Below the pieces are notes generated by a model, which saw only the letters and a list, made by a program, of their open reading frames with translations, searched no databases and was not told where the DNA came from. Source: an uncultured Bacteroidales bacterium (GTDB lineage Bacteria > Bacteroidota > Bacteroidia > Bacteroidales > F082). From it: DNA of 64,000 nucleotides. A program made the position numbers and the translations under genes. The stretch spans positions 62,001 through 126,000 of the forward strand of contig CAMZAM010000004.1 in assembly GCA_947304185.1 (NCBI GenBank), in the 5' to 3' direction. Position 1 is the stretch's first letter. Each line of letters opens with the position of its first letter. Of this stretch, positions 45,451-53,238 are shown piece after piece.

Positions 45451-46581
45451 TTAATTTATTCTATACCCTAATCCGAAACCAATATAATCGGCCCAGCCAT
45501 AGTGTGTGGTGAGCGCAATGGTTGCAAAAATACCTTTGTAGATATTCTGTGTCATGTTTAATTTCTGGTAAACGCGGCCTTCACAGAGGTCTTTGCCTGC
45601 GATATGGTAGCCGAAGTTGAAGATAAACGAGGTGTTGCCGAATGATAACTCATAGGCAGCGTTGATGCCAGGTTTAAGGATCTCGATATCGTCGAAAGCT
45701 ATGCCTTTCTGACGCAGGACTTCCTTGTCGGTGCAGTCGTAAACGAGATCGAAGCCGATGCCGAGTTTACTCATCTCGGTGAGTCGTTTCATCGCGTTGA
45801 TTTCAAGGTTGTAGGCCGACCATGACATGCCGTAGCCAAGATATTCGTCGATGTCTTTTTTTGAATATGTGAACCCAAACAGCAACGAAATATTCTTCTT
45901 TTCCCAAGTCTTAAACTGTTTATTATCAGTCGGTTGCTTCGCAATGCGCTGTTTAGGCTCGTTGATGAAGTATTTTGCTACCAAACCTGTATGAGCTATA
46001 TTCATACCGTTGTTCGGGGTCCGGCTTGAGCCATTGGAGAAATGTGTGAATCCTACGAAAGCCGACATGCCGAACCGGTTGGTAATCATGCGACTGTATT
46101 CCGCTGATATGTTGATTGCGGCGTTGATATGCGAGCCGATGAAGGTGTTTTTAGGGTTGGTCTTTGAGTTATAAATCTGTGTAAGGTAACCTACGCCTAT
46201 ACCTAAATTAAAATTAATCTGGTTTTTCGGACTTTTCAAACAGTTGAAAGTCATGTGCGGTATCAACGCGAAGGCACGTCCAATCTCGGGCTGCTCGCCT
46301 ATGCCTGTATAAAGGAAACTCAGACCCACACTGGGATAGTTCGACTTCGACTGCCATGATTTACGGCCGAAAGTGACCTGTTTTATGTTGATTTCATAAA
46401 CAGGATAATGGGCTTGGAAAACCTTCATCTCAGGGTGATGGCAAATAGTGAAGCCGTAGCTGGCCCGAAATTCAATTTGAAGGTTTTTTACAAAAATAGT
46501 ATCGTTGCTCTGTGCTGATAAAGTGTTGATTATCAGTAAGAAAAACATTATAATGATACTATTTCTGAAAAAATTTTTCAT
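45451..46581 (-). CDS. PagL-like acyloxyacyl hydrolase (lipid A 3-O-deacylase family)
   Basis: The 376-residue protein has a signal peptide ending TLSAQ. The barrel contains the PagL-type active site THFSNGSSRTPNNG (H180, S182), matching the HxSN catalytic motif of lipid A deacylases. Such enzymes trim acyl chains from lipid A in the outer membrane. It is longer than the PagL core, and the C-terminal half is also strand-rich. The function is inferred from the motif. It is the first gene of a two-gene unit with the DUF2807 lipoprotein. Confidence 0.75.
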   Translation of the reverse strand: MKNFFRNSIIIMFFLLIINTLSAQSNDTIFVKNLQIEFRASYGFTICHHPEMKVFQAHYPVYEINIKQVTFGRKSWQSKSNYPSVGLSFLYTGIGEQPEIGRAFALIPHMTFNCLKSPKNQINFNLGIGVGYLTQIYNSKTNPKNTFIGSHINAAINISAEYSRMITNRFGMSAFVGFTHFSNGSSRTPNNGMNIAHTGLVAKYFINEPKQRIAKQPTDNKQFKTWEKKNISLLFGFTYSKKDIDEYLGYGMSWSAYNLEINAMKRLTEMSKLGIGFDLVYDCTDKEVLRQKGIAFDDIEILKPGINAAYELSFGNTSFIFNFGYHIAGKDLCEGRVYQKLNMTQNIYKGIFATIALTTHYGWADYIGFGLGYRIN

Positions 46582-46585
46582 GATG

Positions 46586-46615
46586 CAAAGTTATAAAAAA
46601 TTTGTAATTTTGCAA
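46586..46615 (-). promoter_or_regulatory. Promoter of the PagL-like gene
   Basis: Minus-strand TAACTTTG (46586-46593) and TTG (46613-46615) are 19 nt apart. The -7 box is only 4 nt before the ATG at 46581, so the mRNA would be leaderless. Confidence 0.6.
46605..46612 (+). promoter_or_regulatory. -7 box for mazG
   Basis: Plus-strand TAATTTTG followed by CA is 14 nt upstream of the mazG ATG (46627). It directly abuts the -33 box of the divergent promoter. Confidence 0.5.
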
Positions 46616-46626
46616 AAATTATTGAT

Positions 46627-47397
46627 ATGGATAAGAGATTAGAGGCTTTTAAGAGACTTTTGGACATAATGGACGACCTGCGAAAAGGCTGTCCATGGGA
46701 CAAGAAACAGACCATTGAGAGCTTGCGTCATCTGACTATAGAGGAGACATATGAGCTGAGTGAGGCAATCATTGCGTCTGATTATCAAGATGTTAAGAAA
46801 GAACTCGGCGATTTGATAATGCACATCGTTTTTTATGCGAGAATAGCAAATGAGAAGGGTCTGTTCGATATCGCCGACGTGATTAACAGCATTTGCGACA
46901 AGCTCATAGTGCGGCATCCGCATATCTATGGTGACGTGAAGGTTGATACGGCAGAGCAGGTTTTGGAAAATTGGGAGAAGATTAAGATAAAAAAAGAAGG
47001 TAACCGCAGTGTTTTGGGTGGCGTCCCGGCAGGTCTGCCGCCGCTTTTGAAGGCCTATCGTATGACCGACAAGGCATCGGGAGTGGGCTTCGACTGGCCG
47101 AATAAGGAGGAATGCTGGGCTAAAGTGCTTGAAGAGATGGACGAACTGCAGGAAGAAGTGAAGAATGACGGAAGTAAGGAACGCAAGGACGAGGAGTTTG
47201 GCGATTTGTTGTTCGCTCTCGTGAACTATTCGAGATTTATAAAAGTCAATGCAGACGATGCTTTGGAACATGCTAATGCCAAGTTTAAGAAGAGATTTAC
47301 GTATATCGAAGAAAAGGCGCGTGAGATGGGGAAAAGCGTAGCGGATATGACACTTGCGGAGATGGATGCTCTTTGGAATGAAGCGAAAAAAGTATAA
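46627..47397 (+). CDS. mazG: Nucleoside triphosphate pyrophosphohydrolase MazG
   Basis: MazG hydrolyses nucleoside triphosphates to monophosphates and pyrophosphate. The 256-residue protein has two MazG halves. The first starts CPWDKKQTIESLRHLTIEE with the EExxE-type motif in EETYELSEAI and a downstream ELGDLIMHIVFYARIA. The second has EEMDELQEEV and EFGDLLFALVNYSRF. The layout matches typical bacterial MazG. Confidence 0.93.
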   Translation: MDKRLEAFKRLLDIMDDLRKGCPWDKKQTIESLRHLTIEETYELSEAIIASDYQDVKKELGDLIMHIVFYARIANEKGLFDIADVINSICDKLIVRHPHIYGDVKVDTAEQVLENWEKIKIKKEGNRSVLGGVPAGLPPLLKAYRMTDKASGVGFDWPNKEECWAKVLEEMDELQEEVKNDGSKERKDEEFGDLLFALVNYSRFIKVNADDALEHANAKFKKRFTYIEEKAREMGKSVADMTLAEMDALWNEAKKV

Positions 47398-47402
47398 TAA
47401 TT

Positions 47403-47432
47403 TTGTTGAACGAATAAAAATTCGTATATTTG
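47403..47432 (+). promoter_or_regulatory. cdsA promoter
   Basis: TTG at 47403-47405 and TATATTTG at 47425-47432 are 19 nt apart. The -7 is preceded by TTCG. Confidence 0.65.
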
Positions 47433-47452
47433 CAAGTTAAAATGATGTAAAA

Positions 47453-48283
47453 ATGAGTGAACTGGCGAAAAGAACGATATTCGGGAGTTTGTTTGTAATC
47501 GTTGTGATTGGAAGCATACTCCTGGATTATTGGGCGTTTTTTGCAGTGATGCTGATAACGGTGATCATTGGTTCTAAAGAGGTTGCCAAGCTGATGTTGA
47601 AAGACGACAAGGGCAGCTTGACGCCATGGATAATGATTCTGCCGACCTTGTTTTATGCGATGAGCGTCATTTTATTCCCGATAGATTTCATAATAAGATT
47701 TCTGTTTGTACTTACACCTTTATTAGTGGCATTATTCTCAAAGAATTATCCGTTTGAGAAAGTCGTTGTCAGTCTTTGGACTGCGATGTTGTTTGTGGCG
47801 TTGCCATGCGAACTGATGATGTCTCTTTATAGGGAACCTATGGTTTTTATGGATGGTAAGTATTTGTTAATCATATTGTTCTGCTTGATATGGATAAACG
47901 ATATTTTCGCGTATCTGACGGGAATGGCCATTGGAAAACACAAGTTGTTTGAGCGTATATCGCCGAAAAAGACGATAGAAGGCAGCTTGGGCGGCTTGGT
48001 GATGACGATTGTGACGGCGTTATTGGTTAATCATTTCTGGTTTAATATGATGAGCGACTGGAAAATGATGGGAATGGCACTGATTGTTGTTGTTTTCGGC
48101 AGTTTGGGTGACCTATGCGAGTCGATGATGAAACGTCAGGCGGGCGTGAAGGACTCGGGCAATGTGATTCCGGGTCACGGTGGCATTTTAGACAGGTTTG
48201 ACGCTACGTTTTTAGCTGTACCGTTTGTCTATTGCTATCTGATGTTGTGTTATTTTGGTAATATGATGTTAATGTTCAAGTAA
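47453..48283 (+). CDS. cdsA: Phosphatidate cytidylyltransferase
   Basis: CdsA makes CDP-diacylglycerol from phosphatidic acid and CTP for phospholipid synthesis. The 276-residue protein has about seven membrane segments. The signature near the C-terminus is KDSGNVIPGHGGILDRFDA, and ISPKKTIEGSLGG precedes it. It precedes psd by 11 bp. Phosphatidylserine synthase is not in the window. Confidence 0.95.
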   Translation: MSELAKRTIFGSLFVIVVIGSILLDYWAFFAVMLITVIIGSKEVAKLMLKDDKGSLTPWIMILPTLFYAMSVILFPIDFIIRFLFVLTPLLVALFSKNYPFEKVVVSLWTAMLFVALPCELMMSLYREPMVFMDGKYLLIILFCLIWINDIFAYLTGMAIGKHKLFERISPKKTIEGSLGGLVMTIVTALLVNHFWFNMMSDWKMMGMALIVVVFGSLGDLCESMMKRQAGVKDSGNVIPGHGGILDRFDATFLAVPFVYCYLMLCYFGNMMLMFK

Positions 48284-48294
48284 ACTGATAGTTT

Positions 48295-48972
48295 ATGTAT
48301 ATTCATAAAAAAGGATATGGCGTTATTGCGACGGTGTTTACCGTGATGGCTTTGATAGTCATCGTGACGATAATGCTACTCAATGCTTTTTTGGAAAACA
48401 CGCATTGGACCATACTCGCCGGACTTATAATAATAGGTGTGATAGTGGTAGTGTGGTCGATATCGTTTTTCCGAGTCCCGACGAAGAGAAAAATAACTCA
48501 CGAGGAGAATGCTGTCGTCTCTTCCGCCGATGGCGAGATTGTAGCCATTGAGGAGGTGGAGGAAAAAGAGTATTTTCACGACAAGAGGATACAGGTTTCG
48601 GTGTTTATGTCGGCCTACGACGTACATGTCAACTGGTTCCCGATGAATGGTGTCGTGAGTTATGTGAAATATCATCCGGGCAAGAAATTGTTTGCGATAA
48701 ACCCTAAGTCGTCGGAGCTGAACGAACGTAACTCTGTGGTAGTCAAGGATGAAAAGGGCAGGGAAGTGCTGTTCAGGCAGGTCGCGGGTGTTATGGCAAG
48801 GAGGATTGTGTGCAATATAAAGGAAGGGGATAAGGCCGAGGTAGGTAAGGAATTCGGTATGATAAAATTCGGTTCGCGAGTCGACTTTTTCCTTCCGTGT
48901 GATGCTGATATTCAAGTGGAACTCGGCGATGACATCACAGGACAGGTGTCGGTATTGGCTTATTTAAAGTAA
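48295..48972 (+). CDS. psd: Phosphatidylserine decarboxylase
   Basis: Psd forms phosphatidylethanolamine. The 225-residue short form has two N-terminal membrane segments (about 10-55), MSAYDVHVNWFP and the self-cleavage site KFGSRVD at 191-197, where Ser194 would become the pyruvoyl group. Short-form Psd uses GS in place of the LGST of the long form. It is coupled to cdsA. Confidence 0.93.
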   Translation: MYIHKKGYGVIATVFTVMALIVIVTIMLLNAFLENTHWTILAGLIIIGVIVVVWSISFFRVPTKRKITHEENAVVSSADGEIVAIEEVEEKEYFHDKRIQVSVFMSAYDVHVNWFPMNGVVSYVKYHPGKKLFAINPKSSELNERNSVVVKDEKGREVLFRQVAGVMARRIVCNIKEGDKAEVGKEFGMIKFGSRVDFFLPCDADIQVELGDDITGQVSVLAYLK

Positions 48973-49012
48973 AAAAAATCGAAAAAAAGTAGCGCAATTA
49001 AAAAAATATTGT

Positions 49013-49020
49013 TATATTTG
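49013..49020 (+). promoter_or_regulatory. -7 box for the T9SS cargo gene
   Basis: TATATTTG followed by CAAG is 67 nt upstream of the ATG at 49088. The long leader has no clear secondary structure. Confidence 0.55.
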
Positions 49021-49087
49021 CAAGTTCAAAGACGAACAAATTAGGAATTTTAAATAGAAAATTATTGTTTAACTAAAATTAAATCAC

Positions 49088-50941
49088 ATGAAGAAATTAT
49101 CTTTACTTTTCGCGATGATTGCCTTCTTAGCAGGCAACGTATTTGCACAGACAGTGCTCATCAATGATGACTTTGAGGCTTATCCTCTTGGCGGTAAGAT
49201 CGCTCAGAGCGCACAGGCTCTTGGAATCGATTGGTGGACAACATGGACAAACCACCCAGGTGGCAATGAAGACGGTGTTGTCGCTGAGGCTGGCGGCACA
49301 CAGTGCGGCTACATCTCAGGCGCTAACGACAACGTTCTTCTCCTCGGTGGTCAGGAATCAGGTACATACGATCTTGAATTCGCTCTTTACTGCGATGAAG
49401 GCAAGTATGGTTATTTCAACATCCTTCACGAGTTTAACGGTGGCGGTTCAACATGGGCTATGCAGGCTTACCTGAACGCAACAAACAACGGCCAGAGCAC
49501 AACAACATACGCTCCAGGTCATGGTACAGTTCACGCTGGTGCTAACAGCAACGCTGATATCCCAGGTGTTGTGAACGAGTGGATGTTCATCAGAATCCGT
49601 GTCAACTGCGACTTGGACGTTGCACAGTTGTTCTATCGTACAGCTACAACTTATCCGGAAGAGCAGATGATTGTTGAATGGCAGTGGAGCTTGGATAGCT
49701 TCGGTGAGCACACCGTTGGACCTAAGATGGATGCTATGGACTTCTATGCACCACACTCAACACTCGGTTGCTATTATCTCGACAACTTCGTTTACACCAG
49801 AATCGGTGAAGAGACAGCAGCACACATCACATTCGATACAAATGAAATCAACGAGTTTGTTGCAGAAGATGACGCTACATCAGTTGATATCAACATCAGC
49901 AATGCAGAAGGTACCTCAATCGGCCGTTGGACAGGTTGGGTTGACTTTGGTGCATCAACAGTGACAACTGGTAACCACCAGATTAACTATGATGGTGAGC
50001 CAGGCACAAACTCATCACTCGTCGGTCTTAACGTTGACGCCCCAACACTCGTTGAGGTTGGTGCAATGTTCCCAGGCTCAGCATACGCTGGCGCAGCAAT
50101 GGGTACAAAGATTGTGAGCGCACAGTATGTTGTCTTCACAGAATCATCAGGTTCAATGGGTATCGAGCCTAACACTCCTCTCACATTCCGTATCTACGGT
50201 CAGGGTTTGTATGGCCAACCAGGTGAAGTCCTCGCAGAGAAGGTTGTTCCTTATGGCTCAATTGTTGCAGACGACTGGACAATTGCCACATTCGACACAC
50301 CAGTTGACCTCACAGGTTACAATGTTTGGGTAACATGCGAATATACACAGGCAGTCGAAGGCTACGCCATGTCATTCGACGGTGGTACACCATCAGGCAA
50401 TGGTGACTATTATCGTACAAACGGTGGTGGTGCATTCGGAAAGTGCTCAGAAGTGTTCTCAGAAGTTTATGGTAACTTCCACATCCGTATGAACACTGTT
50501 GGTTCACCAGTTGCAGCAACATGGGCAAGCTTGAGCAAACCAGAAGGTCAGATGGCTATCGGTGGTTTAGACCAAGTTACTGTTAACGTCAACACAATTG
50601 GTTTGTCAGCAGGTGACACATACAATGCAAACATCATGTTTGTCACTAACGATCCAGAGAATCCGGAAGTTATCATCCCATTGACACTCACAGTTACTGG
50701 TGAGTCAATCGATGAGACAGCAGTTAGCGCATTCAACGTCTATCCTAACCCAACAACAGGTATGGTGACAGTTGAAGGCGAGAACATCAGCGCCATCGCT
50801 ATCTATAGCGCAGCTGGCCAGCTCATCAACGTTGTCCGCGACAACAGAGTTGACATGAGCAGCTTCGAGTCAGGCGTGTACTTCTTCAACATCATCGACA
50901 ACGCTAACAACACAACAGTACAGCGCGTTGTTGTGAAGTAA
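49088..50941 (+). CDS. T9SS type A-sorted surface or secreted protein
   Basis: The 617-residue protein has a signal peptide ending NVFAQ. A jelly-roll-like N-terminal domain (about 25-235; INDDFEAYPLGGKI) is followed by a beta-sandwich region (about 285-460). The C-terminal type A sorting domain starts VYPNPTTGMVTVEGENI and ends GVYFFNI to VQRVVVK. T9SS moves such proteins over the outer membrane. The codons strongly favour ACA, TCA and CCA, as in korAB, which suggests strong expression. No enzyme motif is seen. Function unknown. Confidence 0.85.
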   Translation: MKKLSLLFAMIAFLAGNVFAQTVLINDDFEAYPLGGKIAQSAQALGIDWWTTWTNHPGGNEDGVVAEAGGTQCGYISGANDNVLLLGGQESGTYDLEFALYCDEGKYGYFNILHEFNGGGSTWAMQAYLNATNNGQSTTTYAPGHGTVHAGANSNADIPGVVNEWMFIRIRVNCDLDVAQLFYRTATTYPEEQMIVEWQWSLDSFGEHTVGPKMDAMDFYAPHSTLGCYYLDNFVYTRIGEETAAHITFDTNEINEFVAEDDATSVDINISNAEGTSIGRWTGWVDFGASTVTTGNHQINYDGEPGTNSSLVGLNVDAPTLVEVGAMFPGSAYAGAAMGTKIVSAQYVVFTESSGSMGIEPNTPLTFRIYGQGLYGQPGEVLAEKVVPYGSIVADDWTIATFDTPVDLTGYNVWVTCEYTQAVEGYAMSFDGGTPSGNGDYYRTNGGGAFGKCSEVFSEVYGNFHIRMNTVGSPVAATWASLSKPEGQMAIGGLDQVTVNVNTIGLSAGDTYNANIMFVTNDPENPEVIIPLTLTVTGESIDETAVSAFNVYPNPTTGMVTVEGENISAIAIYSAAGQLINVVRDNRVDMSSFESGVYFFNIIDNANNTTVQRVVVK

Positions 50942-50961
50942 GAGAATTAACAAACGAGCAG

Positions 50962-50999
50962 AAAAAGAAAGGACTCCTGACGGGGTCCTTTCTTTTTTT
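50962..50999 (+). terminator. Strong terminator after the T9SS gene
   Basis: AAAGAAAGGAC (50964-50974) pairs with GTCCTTTCTTT (50985-50995). The inner TCC/GGG extends the stem around loop TGAC, and T-run follows. Confidence 0.92.
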
Positions 51000-51000
51000 G

Positions 51001-51037
51001 TTTACAGTTTATGGTTTACAGTTTATAGTGTTTACCT
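51001..51037. repeat. Degenerate GTTTACAGTTTAT repeats
   Basis: GTTTACAGTTTATGGTTTAC is followed by a similar unit. The tract overlaps the last codons and stop of the radical SAM gene. Confidence 0.55.
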
Positions 51038-51951
51038 TGGTAGGTGTCGCGGTCGGCGAGGTGCCTTTCAATAAGAGCAAGGACCTGGTCGTAGCGGAGA
51101 TTTAGCCAAGGCTTCGAGACAAGGTAACGTGGCGGCACCTCGCCGGCGAAACGCTCTATCACAATATTAGGGTTAAGCCGCTCGATGAAGTCGATAACGA
51201 ATTCGATGTAGTCGTCAAGGGTAAACAAATGAAAATCAGCGGGATTAGCGAGATATTCATCGGCTATCTTAGTGTCTTTGAAGATCTGCAGCTGATGGAA
51301 TTTCACTGTTGTCAGAGGCAGATCCGAGATGATATCAGCGGCATGCAACATCATGTCGCGAGTCTCACCAGGCAAGCCGAAGATGAAATGCCCACCGCAG
51401 TGAAATCCGTATCTGTGAGTGAGCTCTATAGCTTTTTTCGCTGTAGCGAAGTCATGACCGCGGTTGACACGTTTCAAAGTGCTGTCATAAACCGATTCCA
51501 CACCGTATTCGAGGATAACGGTAGTGTTTAAACCTTTCAGCATATCAAGTATTTCCTCGCTGATGCAGTCGGGACGGGTGCCGATGACGAGTCCGATGAC
51601 GTTGTCAACGGAGAGAGCCTCACGATATAGCTTTTTAAGCTCATCTACAGGCTTGTATGTGTTGCTAAACGCTTGAAAATAAGCGAGATACGATTTGGCT
51701 CTACGATAACGGCGCTGGTGGAACTCGATGCCTTCTTCAATCTGTTGGCGCACGCTTTTCTCGGGCTCACAATATGATGGGTTGAAGGCGTCGTTACGAC
51801 AGAAAGTACAGCCTCCGGTGCTTATCTTACCATCACGGTTAGGGCATGAAAACCCAGCATCGATGCTGATTTTCTGAACACGACTGCCAAACTCACGTGT
51901 GAAATACGCGTTGTAGCTGTTGAAACGCCGGTTGTCACCCCAGATAAACAT
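51016..51951 (-). CDS. TIGR01212/YhcC-type radical SAM protein
   Basis: The 311-residue protein has the family start RFNSYNAYFTREFGSRVQK. The iron-sulfur motif lies in CPNRDGKISTGGCTFCRND, with a longer spacing than the canonical CxxxCxxC, as is normal for this family. It also has GTRPDCISEEI and GLPGETRDMML. The chemical role is unknown. A -7 box TATCTTTG lies at 51966-51973 on the minus strand. Confidence 0.9.
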   Translation of the reverse strand: MFIWGDNRRFNSYNAYFTREFGSRVQKISIDAGFSCPNRDGKISTGGCTFCRNDAFNPSYCEPEKSVRQQIEEGIEFHQRRYRRAKSYLAYFQAFSNTYKPVDELKKLYREALSVDNVIGLVIGTRPDCISEEILDMLKGLNTTVILEYGVESVYDSTLKRVNRGHDFATAKKAIELTHRYGFHCGGHFIFGLPGETRDMMLHAADIISDLPLTTVKFHQLQIFKDTKIADEYLANPADFHLFTLDDYIEFVIDFIERLNPNIVIERFAGEVPPRYLVSKPWLNLRYDQVLALIERHLADRDTYQGKHYKL

Positions 51952-51965
51952 TGTGTTATTTTTTG

Positions 51966-51973
51966 CAAAGATA
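51966..51973 (-). promoter_or_regulatory. -7 box for the radical SAM gene
   Basis: Minus-strand TATCTTTG followed by CA, 14 nt before the start codon at 51951. Confidence 0.5.
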
Positions 51974-51980
51974 CAAAATA

Positions 51981-52037
51981 AAGTTTAGAGTTGAGAGTGT
52001 AGAGTTTAGAGTAGTTGAAAAGTTTAAAGTTTAAAGG
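51981..52037. repeat. Degenerate GTTTAGAG repeats
   Basis: AAGTTTAGAGTTGAGAGTG, TAGAGTTTAGAGTAG and AAAGTTTAAAGTTTAAAGG form irregular tandem A/T-rich units between the divergent radical SAM and Smr genes. Confidence 0.6.
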
Positions 52038-52045
52038 ATTTTTCT

Positions 52046-52053
52046 TATTTTTG
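52046..52053 (+). promoter_or_regulatory. -7 box for the Smr gene
   Basis: TATTTTTG followed by CA is 16 nt upstream of the ATG at 52070. Confidence 0.5.
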
Positions 52054-52069
52054 CAAAAATTTCAGAAAC

Positions 52070-53152
52070 ATGGAAAGTTTTAAAGTTGGTGATAGAGTTA
52101 ACTTCTTGAACGACAAGGGTGGAGGAGTGATAAAAAAGATTATCGACACTCGCATGGTGGAGGTTGAAATTGAAGACGGCTTTAACGTGCCGGTTTTGAT
52201 GAGCGACTTGGTTTTGGATTTCCGCGCGCAGCCAACGAGGCAGCAGCAGATGGTCGACAATGTGCGGAAAGAGATTAAGAATCAACAGATTATAGCAGAG
52301 GAGACTAAAAACGAAGCCCGCAGAAGTGAGTTGCGTCGTTTTGCGAGAAGCTCGGAAGAAGAAGGCATATATCTGGCGTTCATTCCGCACGATCAGCAGT
52401 GGTTGCTTACCGGTCCGATAGATGTGGCTGTCGTTAACAACACTCCGGCCGACGCTTTATACAGTTTTAATCTCAAAGATAGTGAAAAATACGCGAATAT
52501 CGACTACGGAAGCATAGCTCCGTTCTCGAAAGTGGTAGTGGAAGCTATATCTCGCGACGACATCGAGCATTGGTGTGATGGTGTGATCCAGGTGGTGCTT
52601 TGCCAGGACGACATCGACTCGGTGTATCATCCGCTGCATGCACCATTTTCGTTGAGAACCAGCAGGTTCTTCAAGGATGGAAGTTTCGTGGAATCAGGAT
52701 TGCTGGGTGAGAAGGCGTTGATGATTTGTTTGTCGACATTAATGGCATTAAAAGGAAAGGAGACTGATTACACCAAGCTGATGAAAGACGGCGTGATGCA
52801 GCCGAAAGCTAACAAAGACATAGTGAAGAAGACTGCTGCCATCGACAAGCATCAGACCGAGCCAGGAGAGGCGATAGTTGACCTGCATATCGGCGAACTT
52901 GTCGACAACATCCTTGGGATGTCGAGCACGGACATCTTCAGAATGCAGATTAACTATTTCAAGAAAATGCTTGACAGCGCTATAGAAAACGACTATTCAA
53001 AGGTGACGTTCATCCATGGTGTTGGCAACGGAGTCTTGAAAAATGCCATCATAGAAGAACTGAAAAACTACGAGAATACATCCAACAGAATGGCCTCGAT
53101 TTCAAGGTTTGGAGTGGGCGCCATAGACGTAATGATTAAAGATAAAAAGTAG
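52070..53152 (+). CDS. DUF2027/Smr-domain protein
   Basis: The 360-residue protein has an N-terminal SH3-like/KOW-type motif (MESFKVGDRVNFLNDKGGG), a central DUF2027 domain (about 90-220) and a C-terminal Smr domain (about 265-355; VDLHIGEL, FIHGVGNGVLKNAIIEEL). Smr domains cut or bind nucleic acids; here HGxGxG is present. Role inferred as RNA/DNA processing. Confidence 0.88.
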   Translation: MESFKVGDRVNFLNDKGGGVIKKIIDTRMVEVEIEDGFNVPVLMSDLVLDFRAQPTRQQQMVDNVRKEIKNQQIIAEETKNEARRSELRRFARSSEEEGIYLAFIPHDQQWLLTGPIDVAVVNNTPADALYSFNLKDSEKYANIDYGSIAPFSKVVVEAISRDDIEHWCDGVIQVVLCQDDIDSVYHPLHAPFSLRTSRFFKDGSFVESGLLGEKALMICLSTLMALKGKETDYTKLMKDGVMQPKANKDIVKKTAAIDKHQTEPGEAIVDLHIGELVDNILGMSSTDIFRMQINYFKKMLDSAIENDYSKVTFIHGVGNGVLKNAIIEELKNYENTSNRMASISRFGVGAIDVMIKDKK

Positions 53153-53187
53153 AGCGAAAACTTTTTACATTTTATTTATTAAATAAG

Positions 53188-53217
53188 TTGTTTGTTTGTA
53201 AAAAGTTAGTATTTTTG
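53188..53217 (+). promoter_or_regulatory. Promoter of the TIR-SUMF1 cluster
   Basis: TTG at 53188-53190 (in TTGTTTGTTTG) and TATTTTTG at 53210-53217 are 19 nt apart. It is the only clear promoter seen upstream of the four genes. Confidence 0.65.
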
Positions 53218-53238
53218 CAAATTGAATAATTGTGCATT

